NCBI GenBank assembly: GCA_003021335.1
Contig: PXQL01000069.1
Coordinates: 1-9,447 of the forward strand
Source: Halobacteriales archaeon QH_10_67_13
Lineage (GTDB): Archaea; Halobacteriota; Halobacteria; Halobacteriales; Haloarculaceae
Length of the DNA: 9,447 bases
Reading direction: 5' to 3'
The notes under the pieces are model-generated. The model did not search any database, was not told the origin of the DNA, and was given only the letters and a program-made list of their open reading frames with translations. How positions within the stretch are numbered: the stretch's first letter is position 1; each line of letters starts with the position of its first letter. Below are positions 1-5,882 of this stretch, piece by piece. The translations under genes were made by a program, and so were the position numbers.

Positions 1-2
1 AG

Positions 3-788
3 CTCGCGAGCGTCGGCTCCGACCCCGAGCTCGTCGTCGTCGAGGAGGCGAGTTTCGCGGCCATAGAGCGGGTCAAACGCGTCGCAGAGTCGGTCGATCC
101 CGGCTACCTGGTCGGCGTCGGCGGGGGAAAAGCCATCGACGTCGCGAAGATGGCTGCCGAGGACCGGGCGATCGGCTTTGTCTCGGTGCCGACCGCGGCC
201 AGCCACGACGGAATCGTCTCCGGGCGTGCGTCGGTCCCGGACGGCGATACGCGTCACAGCGTCGCCGCCGAGCCGCCGCTTGCGGTGGTCGCCGACACCG
301 AGATCATCGCCGCGGCGCCCTGGCGGCTGACGACCGCCGGCTGTGCAGACATCATCTCGAATTACACCGCGGTCCGGGACTGGCAGCTGGCCCACCGCCT
401 GCAGAACGTCCGGTACTCGGAGTACGCCGGCGCGCTCTCGGAGATGACCGCCGAGATACTGGTCGAGAACGCCGACTCGATCGTCGAGGGGCTGGAGGAG
501 TCGGCCTGGATCGTCGTGAAGGCGCTTGTCTCCTCGGGGGTCGCGATGAGCATCGCCGGCTCCTCCCGGCCGGCAAGCGGGGCAGAGCACCTCTTTTCCC
601 ACCAGCTCGATCGGTTAGCTCCCGGCGCGGCGCTGCACGGCCACCAGGTCGGGGTGGGCTCGATCGTGACCGCCTACCTGCAGGGCGGCGAGAACGGCTG
701 GCGGGAGGTCCGGGCCGCCCTTGAGGCGATCGGCGCTCCGACGACCGCCGAACAGTTGGGCATCGCGACGGTTACCGGCGTCATCTAA
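3..788 (+). CDS. egsA: sn-glycerol-1-phosphate dehydrogenase, 5'-truncated by the window edge
   Basis: This enzyme reduces dihydroxyacetone phosphate to sn-glycerol 1-phosphate, the backbone of archaeal ether lipids, in the cytoplasm. The reading frame is open from base 3; the first ATG at 150 is internal, because the NAD-binding glycine loop (GVGGGKAIDVAK) is encoded just before and across it. Roughly 90 N-terminal residues lie outside the window. Family landmarks follow in order: SVPTAASHDGIVSG, then the three probable metal ligands, Asp in AGCADIIS (visible residue 116), His in AEHLFSHQLD (196) and His in LHGHQVG (212). The protein ends in the usual haloarchaeal ATVTGVI. The stretch before that ending is odd: GAPTTAEQLGI runs straight into ATVTGVI, while relatives I know carry about 30-35 residues there, including an IRDRYT-like helix. 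The frame is kept, so a shortened protein would still be made. Identity is secure; activity of this version is not. Confidence 0.93.
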   Translation, partial: LASVGSDPELVVVEEASFAAIERVKRVAESVDPGYLVGVGGGKAIDVAKMAAEDRAIGFVSVPTAASHDGIVSGRASVPDGDTRHSVAAEPPLAVVADTEIIAAAPWRLTTAGCADIISNYTAVRDWQLAHRLQNVRYSEYAGALSEMTAEILVENADSIVEGLEESAWIVVKALVSSGVAMSIAGSSRPASGAEHLFSHQLDRLAPGAALHGHQVGVGSIVTAYLQGGENGWREVRAALEAIGAPTTAEQLGIATVTGVI

Positions 789-843
789 TCGTTATCGTTC
801 GTGTGTCGTCTGTTGCCGTGAGTCGTCGACCGATCAGACCGAA

Positions 844-1029
844 TTACGCGAGATTCTGCGTAGTGCCCAGTATTCCACCGAGTGCGACGAGCCCTATACC
901 AATCCAATTCATCGGGACGCCTGCTAATTCACCACTCAGTGGACGCGAAATGAGAAGAACTACGATTACGACCACAGCCAGTATCGCAGGCCCGAACGTC
1001 TCGAAGTCGATCGGATCCGTTCCAGACAT
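844..1029 (-). CDS. Small two-helix membrane protein coupled to the nuclease-like gene
   Basis: A 61-residue hydrophobic protein I do not recognise. It has a short acidic N-terminus (MSGTDPIDFETFG), a first membrane helix around residues 14-31, a short polar loop, and a second helix around 41-57. The ATG at 1029 shares its A with the TGA of the upstream gene (TGATG arrangement), which points to translational coupling and supports this start; a TTG one codon earlier is possible but less likely. No signal-peptide cleavage site or catalytic motif is visible. It could be a membrane partner, an immunity-like protein or a toxin-like peptide for the upstream nuclease-like protein, but that is only inferred from the coupling. 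The base composition is closer to 50% GC than its neighbours, as in the upstream gene. Confidence 0.6.
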   Translation of the reverse strand: MSGTDPIDFETFGPAILAVVVIVVLLISRPLSGELAGVPMNWIGIGLVALGGILGTTQNLA

Positions 1030-1538
1030 CAAAAGAAACTGTCGCCGCCGAACAGACCGCCGCTCGTCCCGTCCTGGCCACCCTCACCGAAGGTACCGCG
1101 ACGTTTGATGATGAATTGGTACTCTGTCATGTCCATCACGCCGCGATTCTGTCGCGAGAACTTCTGTTCGACCTCGTGCCACCCGTCAGTGTCCTCAACG
1201 CCACAGGCACAGGCGATCACAAAATCGTAATTCTCAGCATAATCTTCCAGCTGCCCGCGGAGCTTGCGTTTTTGTGAGTTTGAAAAGTTCCGCTTCAGCT
1301 CGATGCCGACGGTATCATCGACGACCACATCACCGTAAGCCGTTCCACGCTCCGTACTCACGGCATGACCGCCACCAGCACCCACGCCAAAATCAATACC
1401 CATCCCACTGCTCTCGTTTAATTCCCGATCAAGATATTCCTGTAGCTCCGATTGATACTTCCTCTCGTGATCATAGACCTGTGATGGGTTCCACCGCTGA
1501 ATGAGGTCCCAGACCTCGGAACCAATTCCACCAATCAT
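1029..1538 (-). CDS. PD-(D/E)XK nuclease-superfamily protein, function unknown
   Basis: A 169-residue soluble protein. Its middle shows a restriction-endonuclease-like core: an N-terminal helix with Glu (KYQSELQEYL, residues 27-36), then Asp70 in AYGDVVVDD, Glu80-x-Lys82 in VGIELKRNF, and Gln96-x3-Tyr100 in RGQLEDY. The D...ExK set plus QxxxY is the pattern of RecB/Cas4-type members of this superfamily. The following FVIACACG strand fits the core fold. The C-terminus is glycine-rich and ends in FGGDSFF. No DNA-recognition domain, methyltransferase or helicase partner is visible. A TATA-like box lies 29 bases upstream of the ATG, so leaderless transcription is likely and supports the start. 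GC content is visibly lower than in flanking genes (about 47% in the line at 1381-1440), suggesting horizontal acquisition. Possible roles are defence, DNA repair or a mobile-element remnant; I cannot choose between them. Confidence 0.65.
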   Translation of the reverse strand: MIGGIGSEVWDLIQRWNPSQVYDHERKYQSELQEYLDRELNESSGMGIDFGVGAGGGHAVSTERGTAYGDVVVDDTVGIELKRNFSNSQKRKLRGQLEDYAENYDFVIACACGVEDTDGWHEVEQKFSRQNRGVMDMTEYQFIIKRRGTFGEGGQDGTSGGLFGGDSFF

Positions 1539-1562
1539 ATCGGCTACTGAGAGCGCTAATCG

Positions 1563-1571
1563 AATAAATTT
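1563..1571 (-). promoter_or_regulatory. TATA-like box of the nuclease/membrane-peptide pair
   Basis: Read on the minus strand the site is AAATTTATT, centred about 29 bases before the ATG at 1538. That spacing puts the transcription start at or within a few bases of the start codon, as in haloarchaeal leaderless genes. No Shine-Dalgarno sequence is visible between box and start. Confidence 0.5.
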
Positions 1572-1732
1572 GGTTGCTGTAATACAGGTTCTCGGGTCTC
1601 CCAGCAGTGCTCACCGACTGAACGCCGAATCACACTACGACACGACTGTTCCCGGCGACATTCTACAGTCGATTGCGGTGAGGACTCGCTCGCTGTTTCG
1701 TATCGACTCCGGCCCATACCTACGTCGCCGTC

Positions 1733-2980
1733 TCACTCGCGTTCGACACGGGTCACGTCCGCCAGCGTCTCCCGGCGCCTGAGCAGTTCTGGCTCGCCGT
1801 CGACCGCGACCTCGGCCGGCCGGGGCTGTGAGTGAAACTGGCTCGCGAGCTCGTAGCCGTAGGCGCCGGCCATCCCGATCGCCAGCAGGTCGCCCCGTTC
1901 GGGGCGTGCGACCGGCCTGTCGGTACAGAACACGTCGGCGCTCGTACAGCAGGGTCCGCCGACCGAGACCGGGACCGACTCTCGGTCCGGCGCCGAGAGG
2001 TTCCGTATCGGGTGATACGAGTCGAACATCGCCGGCCGAACGAGCGTCGCAAGCGAGGCGTCGACCCCCACCACCGTCGTCGAGGGAGTCTCCTTGACCG
2101 TGTTCACCCGCGTCAGGATGCACTCGGCGTCAGCGACGACGTACCGGCCGGGCTCGACAACCAGCTGGGCCTCGACGTCTGCGGCCGCGCGGATCCGATC
2201 GGCGACGGTCTCGATCGCGAGCGGCGGCTCGTCCTCGCGGTAGGGGACGCCGAACCCGCCGCCGATGTCGACGAACTCGAGATCGCCGACCGTCGACCGC
2301 ACCTCGCGGGCGATCGCGCTGATCCGTTCGACGGCCCGGCAGTGCTCGCCCAGGTCGTCTTCGAGGACGCCGCTGCCGACGTGTGCGTGAACGCCGACCA
2401 GCTCGAACCGGTCTGCGACCGTTGCCGCGGCCTCGGCGGCGCGCTCGGCGGGAATCCCGAACTTCGCGTCCGCGCCGGTGGCGACCTTCTCGTGGTGACC
2501 GGTTCCGATCCCGGGGTTGACACGTACTGCGACCCGCCCGTCGTACCCCCGGTCCGCAAGCCGGTCGAACGTGTCGAGCGCGCCGGCTGTGATCGTAAAC
2601 CCCGGCGCCGACGCGCCCAGCTCGGCGGCGTAGGTCAAGTCCTCGGCTGGCGGGTTCACAGCAGTGTACTGAAGCTCGTTCGGGTCGGCGCCAGCGGCGA
2701 TCGCCCGGTCGAGTTCCCCGGCGGCGGCACACTCGATGGCCCCGCCCGCTGAGAGGACCGCCTCCAGTACCGCCCGTCCGGCGTGGGCCTTCGCGGCGTA
2801 CATGACACGTGCCTCGGGAAAGGCGGCGTCGATCCGGCGGTAGTTGGCTCGCACCCGATCGCGGTCGAGCGCGTACAGCGGCGTCCCGTGCTCGCTCGCG
2901 GCCGCCGCGAGTCGCTCGCGGTCCCAGTCGCCCAGCCGTCGGACCGGCGGCGTCTCGCTCACCGGTCGCGTCTCGCTCAT
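1733..2980 (-). CDS. lysA: Diaminopimelate decarboxylase
   Basis: A PLP enzyme that decarboxylates meso-diaminopimelate to L-lysine, the last step of the pathway. The protein is 415 residues, normal for the family, and looks complete. Landmarks in order: the PLP lysine in VMYAAKAHAG (around residue 63), the barrel motifs AIECAAAGEL and AKFGIP, HAHVGSG, the glycine-rich phosphate loop DIGGGFGVPY, EPGRYVVADA, KETPSTTVVGVD, PAMFDSYHPI, and GAYGYELASQF near the end. The usual active-site motif C-E-S/T-x-D reads C-C-T-S-A-D here, so the acidic residue after the conserved Cys is Thr. It starts at an ATG 26 bases after the dapD stop and is probably cotranscribed with it. No dapF or dapE follows; about 190 noncoding bases and then the nuclease-like gene do. 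A different specificity within the same fold-type III family is possible, but the dap neighbours favour LysA. Confidence 0.93.
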   Translation of the reverse strand: MSETRPVSETPPVRRLGDWDRERLAAAASEHGTPLYALDRDRVRANYRRIDAAFPEARVMYAAKAHAGRAVLEAVLSAGGAIECAAAGELDRAIAAGADPNELQYTAVNPPAEDLTYAAELGASAPGFTITAGALDTFDRLADRGYDGRVAVRVNPGIGTGHHEKVATGADAKFGIPAERAAEAAATVADRFELVGVHAHVGSGVLEDDLGEHCRAVERISAIAREVRSTVGDLEFVDIGGGFGVPYREDEPPLAIETVADRIRAAADVEAQLVVEPGRYVVADAECILTRVNTVKETPSTTVVGVDASLATLVRPAMFDSYHPIRNLSAPDRESVPVSVGGPCCTSADVFCTDRPVARPERGDLLAIGMAGAYGYELASQFHSQPRPAEVAVDGEPELLRRRETLADVTRVERE

Positions 2981-3006
2981 TGTCCCGTTATTGGCCGTGT
3001 GCCGGT

Positions 3007-3861
3007 TTAGGGTGTCGGTCCCGACTCCCGGAGGGTCTGCTCTCGCTCGGTCGCGGCGAGCGTTTCCCGGCCCAGCTCGGTCGCCACCACCGCGGGCTTG
3101 TAGGCCCCGCCCTCGAACAGCTCGTGTTCGCCGATCGAGGACTCCACGTAGCGGGCGAAGGCTCGCCGTTCGGGCGGCAGGCGGCCGTACTGGACTGTCT
3201 CCTCGACGAGATCGTACACCGGGAGCCGCGGGGTCAACAGCGTGTTCTCCGCGACCACCGAGTCCTCGCCGACGACGAACCCCGAAGTCACCCGACAGCC
3301 CGCCCCCAGGGAGACGCCGTCCTCGATCACGACCGGCGCGTCCTCAACGGGCTCGAGCACGCCGCCGATCAGCGTGTTCGCGCCGAGCTTGACGTTCGCG
3401 CCGACCTGTGCACACGAGCCGACGGTCGTACACGAGTCGACCAGCGAGCCGTCCCCGACCCGGGCGCCGACGTTCACGAAGGAGGGGCTCATCAAGATCG
3501 CGTCAGCCCCGACCCGAGCGCCCCGGCGGACGACGGTCCCGTCGGGCGTGTTCCGGGTTCCCCGCTCCCGGAACTCGGCGGTCTCGGCCAGGGGCACGAC
3601 GTCGTTGTAGGTTGTGTCGCCGTACTCGTACCCCGAGATCTCCCGGAGCGCGAAGTTGAGCAAGATCCCGTGCTTGACCCAGCCCCGGGCGCGCCACTCC
3701 CCGTCGACGCGTTCTGCCGCTCGGATCTCGTCGCGCTCGAGCGCGGTGAGAAACTCATCGAGGACGCTCAGCTCTTCGAGTCCCGACGCGTCCAGCTCGC
3801 CGGCCTCCCGCCTGGCCCACAGCCGCTCGATCCGTGCCCGCAGGTCCGAATCCTGGTCCAT
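3007..3861 (-). CDS. dapD: 2,3,4,5-tetrahydropyridine-2,6-dicarboxylate N-succinyltransferase
   Basis: This enzyme transfers succinyl from succinyl-CoA to tetrahydrodipicolinate in the succinylase branch of lysine synthesis. The 284-residue protein has an N-terminal helical part (about residues 1-75) and then a left-handed beta-helix of hexapeptide repeats. Family signatures are clear: VRRGARVGADAILMSPSFVN, LVDSCTTVGSCAQVG (catalytic Asp region), LIGGVLEPVEDAPVVIED, and LTPRLPVYDL before the C-terminal segment. The stretch that reads GARSEVVEG in the E. coli enzyme reads GAGCRVTSG here. The start is placed at the ATG at 3861 (MDQDSDLRARIERLW). The open frame extends 45 codons further to 3996, but that part overlaps the end of the preceding gene (stop at 3908) and looks like low-complexity, non-family sequence. 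It lies 46 bases after the small membrane protein gene and 26 bases before lysA, so one transcript is likely. Confidence 0.93.
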   Translation of the reverse strand: MDQDSDLRARIERLWARREAGELDASGLEELSVLDEFLTALERDEIRAAERVDGEWRARGWVKHGILLNFALREISGYEYGDTTYNDVVPLAETAEFRERGTRNTPDGTVVRRGARVGADAILMSPSFVNVGARVGDGSLVDSCTTVGSCAQVGANVKLGANTLIGGVLEPVEDAPVVIEDGVSLGAGCRVTSGFVVGEDSVVAENTLLTPRLPVYDLVEETVQYGRLPPERRAFARYVESSIGEHELFEGGAYKPAVVATELGRETLAATEREQTLRESGPTP

Positions 3862-3907
3862 ACCAGTGGCTGGTCGCCCCGAGGCTTGTCCGTTCCGTTC
3901 GGCGACG

Positions 3908-4102
3908 TTACTGCTCGTTGTCGCTCCCGGGCACGACGCGCCCGGTGTGGTTCGGTTCCGGCGGCTCCGGTCGTCCGCCTGTCGACACCTGCTCACGGGC
4001 CCGCAGGTACCAGACCGCGCCGTAGACCAATCCCGGAACGACGAGTATACTCGCGACTGCAGCGCCGATAAGCGCTCCTGTGCTCACACTTAACCACCCC
4101 AC
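3908..4102 (-). CDS. Small single-pass membrane protein between dapB and dapD
   Basis: A 64-residue protein I do not recognise. It has a short N-terminus, one strong hydrophobic helix (about residues 9-33, GALIGAAVASILVVPGLVYG and beyond), a positive patch (LRAREQ) that suggests the C-terminus faces the cytoplasm, and a polar, proline-rich tail ending PGSDNEQ. The start is uncertain. GTG at 4102 gives 64 residues; GTG at 4087 gives 59 and has a GGTGG-like stretch just upstream. A TATA-like box (4121-4128) fits transcription starting near 4098, which would favour the shorter form or a leaderless variant nearby. It sits 45 bases downstream of dapB and 46 bases upstream of dapD on the same strand, so it probably belongs to the dap transcript. 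Nothing in its sequence suggests a role in lysine synthesis. Confidence 0.6.
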   Translation of the reverse strand: MGWLSVSTGALIGAAVASILVVPGLVYGAVWYLRAREQVSTGGRPEPPEPNHTGRVVPGSDNEQ

Positions 4103-4120
4103 CTGGTCGTTTTCGTGATA

Positions 4121-4128
4121 GAATAAAA
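4121..4128 (-). promoter_or_regulatory. TATA-like box upstream of the small membrane gene and dapD-lysA
   Basis: Minus-strand TTTTATTC lies in a short AT-rich gap after the dapB stop. It is centred about 23 bases before the GTG at 4102 and about 38 before the GTG at 4087. It could give the small membrane gene, dapD and lysA a promoter independent of dapA-dapB. Confidence 0.4.
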
Positions 4129-4147
4129 CAATATCGATGTCGGCCCG

Positions 4148-4765
4148 TCAGTCCGCGACGACATCGGTGAACGCGTACGATCCGGGCGGGCGGCCGGCGA
4201 TCCAGACGGCCGCGTCGAGGGCGCCGGCGGCGAACACGCCCCGGTCCTCGGCGCGGTGGGTGAGCGTGAGCACCTCGTCGTTGTCGGCGAGCAACAGCTC
4301 GTGTTCCCCTCGGATCGTTCCGGCCCGTCTGACCAGCACGCCGACCTTCTCGTCGGTCCGGTCGTGGGTCCCCTCCCGGCCCGGGACGCGGTCGAGTTCG
4401 CGGTGGTCCGCGACGGTCTCGAGGATGGTCTCTGCCGTGCCGCTGGGGGCTTCGCGCTTGCGGCTGTGGTGTGTCTCGAGCAGCTCGACGTCGTACTCCG
4501 GCAGCGCCGCCAGTGCCGGCTCGAGCGGCCCGGCGGCGGCGGCCGCGGCCGGCACGCTGAAATCCACGAGCGCGTCCGGCGCGTGTCGATCGAGCGCCCC
4601 GCCGAGGTCCTCTGGCTCGACGACCGGAACCTGCGCCGCGGCCGCCTCGGGCTCGGGCGCCACCCCGAGGACGGCCTCGATGTCGTCCCGCTCGGCAGCG
4701 GCCGCGAACACCTGCCCTCCCATCTCGCCGCCGGCGCCGTTGACGGCGACTCGCGTCTCGGCCAC
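4148..4765 (-). CDS. dapB: 4-hydroxy-tetrahydrodipicolinate reductase, internally shortened
   Basis: DapB reduces the DapA product to tetrahydrodipicolinate with NAD(P)H. The N-terminal Rossmann motif is present (VNGAGGEMG, residues 9-16; the usual GRMG reads GEMG), followed by PDALVDFSVP. The catalytic motif ETHHSRKREAPSGTA (97-111) keeps the HH and Lys; the C-terminal part (RRAGTIRGEHE, LTHRAEDRGVFAAGALDAAVWIAG) is typical. The gap is in the middle: DFSVPAAAAAAG (residues 69-79) passes directly to PLEPALAALPEYDVE. Families normally have about 45-50 residues there, including the GTTG loop near the nicotinamide and the conserved N-x-S loop. Total length is 205 residues against roughly 250-270. 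The frame is intact. The GTG start at 4765 is backed by GGAG at 4774-4777 and lies two bases after the dapA stop, so the two are coupled. As written the enzyme probably cannot bind its coenzyme properly. Confidence 0.88.
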   Translation of the reverse strand: MAETRVAVNGAGGEMGGQVFAAAAERDDIEAVLGVAPEPEAAAAQVPVVEPEDLGGALDRHAPDALVDFSVPAAAAAAGPLEPALAALPEYDVELLETHHSRKREAPSGTAETILETVADHRELDRVPGREGTHDRTDEKVGVLVRRAGTIRGEHELLLADNDEVLTLTHRAEDRGVFAAGALDAAVWIAGRPPGSYAFTDVVAD

Positions 4766-4767
4766 GC

Positions 4768-5603
4768 TTACAGCTCCGGCGCGGGCCGTCGCTCGCGGTG
4801 GTGGTCGGCCGTCTCGGGCTCGTCGTATTCTGCGAGCAGCGCCGCCAGCTCCTCGCGCAGCTCCGGCGACAGCGGCGTCAGCGGCGCCCGGTGTCGGCCG
4901 TTGCCGTGGCCGCGGATCTCCACGGCCGCGGTGACCGGGATCGGGTTGGTCTCCCGGAACAGCGCCCGGAACAGCGGTCCCAGCTCTTGGTGGCGCTCCC
5001 GTGCTCGGCCGTACTCCCCGTCCAGGGCTGCCCAAACGAGCGCTCCCATCCGCTGGGGCTCGACGTTCGCCGCGACGCTGATACAGCCGGTCCCGCCGAC
5101 CGAGAGGATCGGCAGCGTCTCGGCGTCGTTGCCCGAGAGCACGTCGAAGGTCTCGTCTCGCGTTCGCTCTACGATCTCGCCGATCCGACCCAGGTCGCCG
5201 CCGGCCGCCTTGTATCCCCGAATGGAGTCGTGGCCGGCGAGCTCGACGACGGTGTCCGCGGTCAGCGACCGGCCGGTCCGGGAGGGAACGTTGTAGACGA
5301 TCTGTGGCAGGTCGACCGCGTCGGCGATCGTCTCGAAGTGCTCGCGAAAGCCTCGTTGCTCGGGCTTGTTGTAATACGGCGCGATCATGAGCAGGGCGTC
5401 GGCCCCGGCGTCGGCGGCTCGCCGGGCGAGCGACGCCGCCTCGCGGGTGCTGTTCGAGCCGGAACGAGCCCGTCAACCCCGGCCGCCTCGAGCCGGCGAG
5501 CGTCCGCGCGCAGTTGGTCGAAGTCGATGCTCCCGTCCTCGTCGAAGGGTGTACACATCGCCGGGTACACGCCGGCGAAGGTGTCGTAAGTCGTGTCTGT
5601 CAT
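4768..5603 (-). pseudogene. dapA: 4-hydroxy-tetrahydrodipicolinate synthase, interrupted by a deletion with frameshift
   Basis: DapA condenses pyruvate with aspartate semialdehyde, the first step of the DAP pathway. The gene starts at the ATG at 5603 (MTDTTYDTFAGVYPAMCTPF) and is normal for 48 residues up to AAGVDGLVP. Near 5460 the frame breaks. The DapA frame resumes from about 5460 in another phase as GSNSTREAASLARRAADAGA, then IAPYYNKP with the first active-site Tyr, IVYNVPSRTG with the second, the Schiff-base Lys in GYKAAGGDL (codon 5209-5211), and NPIPV, ending at TAA 4768. Relatives have about 36 residues between LVP and GSNS, including the GTTGE motif with the catalytic Thr; they are absent. 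Read without correction, the first frame becomes Arg/Pro-rich nonsense (ARTAPARRRR). The 836-base span is not a multiple of three. Either this is a true pseudogene or the assembly lost about 110 bases. Only a weak TATA-like GTTTTC (about 5639-5646) lies upstream. Confidence 0.88.
4774..4777 (-). promoter_or_regulatory. Shine-Dalgarno site of dapB
   Basis: Minus-strand GGAG lies inside the end of dapA, eight bases before the GTG at 4765. It decides the dapB start, which has no ATG nearby, and supports coupled translation of dapA and dapB. Confidence 0.5.
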
Positions 5604-5850
5604 CTGTCGTGATCCGTTGGCTGGTCGGTCAATCCACCGAAAACAACCCACGACGGAGCGCCACCTCCGCCGCGAGCCGGCGCTACGCGCGTTTATCGCC
5701 GGCTTTCCGACCGCGACCGTCGGCTGGCCGATCCGAGAGTCGCGCGCCGATACCGACGATCCGTGTCACATTAAAGCGCTCTACCGGGGAGATATTATAT
5801 GTTGCGCTGTTTTCGTTGTGGCTCTGAGACGACACCCGGTAAAGCGCACA

Positions 5851-5860
5851 TTTTTTTATT
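5851..5860 (+). promoter_or_regulatory. TATA-like box of htpX
   Basis: The T-rich TTTTTTTATT is centred about 27 bases before the htpX ATG at 5883, with a purine-containing AAAGCG upstream that could serve as BRE. The spacing predicts a leaderless transcript. The rest of the 5604-5882 gap holds AT-rich patches (for example GATATTATAT at 5791-5800) but no gene that I can support. Confidence 0.55.
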
Positions 5861-5882
5861 CCTGGCTGCTTAATATGCGCTA

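Noticed and set aside
1539..1732. Possible dapF remnant or tRNA-like sequence between lysA and the nuclease gene
   Set aside because: Neither strand shows DapF motifs or a convincing cloverleaf; no direct repeats or att-like duplications were seen.
3862..3996. 45-codon N-terminal extension of dapD
   Set aside because: It overlaps the upstream small membrane gene and is not DapD-like; the ATG at 3861 gives the normal family start.
2809..4071. 420-codon open frame on the plus strand opposite dapD and lysA
   Set aside because: Its Arg/Pro/Ser-rich translation has no family motifs, and it lies antisense to two well-recognised genes; high GC content creates such frames.
4256..5296. 346-codon plus-strand open frame across dapA and dapB
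   Set aside because: No recognisable motifs; the minus strand carries family motifs in the same region.
4148..5476. A single 442-codon frame joining dapA DNA to dapB
   Set aside because: Only the last 205 codons read as DapB; the earlier part is an out-of-frame reading of dapA, so this is not a fusion protein.
5799..5873. 24-codon frame with a C-x-x-C pair (MLRCFRCGSETTPG...) before htpX
   Set aside because: Only one Cys pair, a hydrophobic chance-like end, and it overlaps the htpX promoter; too weak to call a zinc-finger microprotein.
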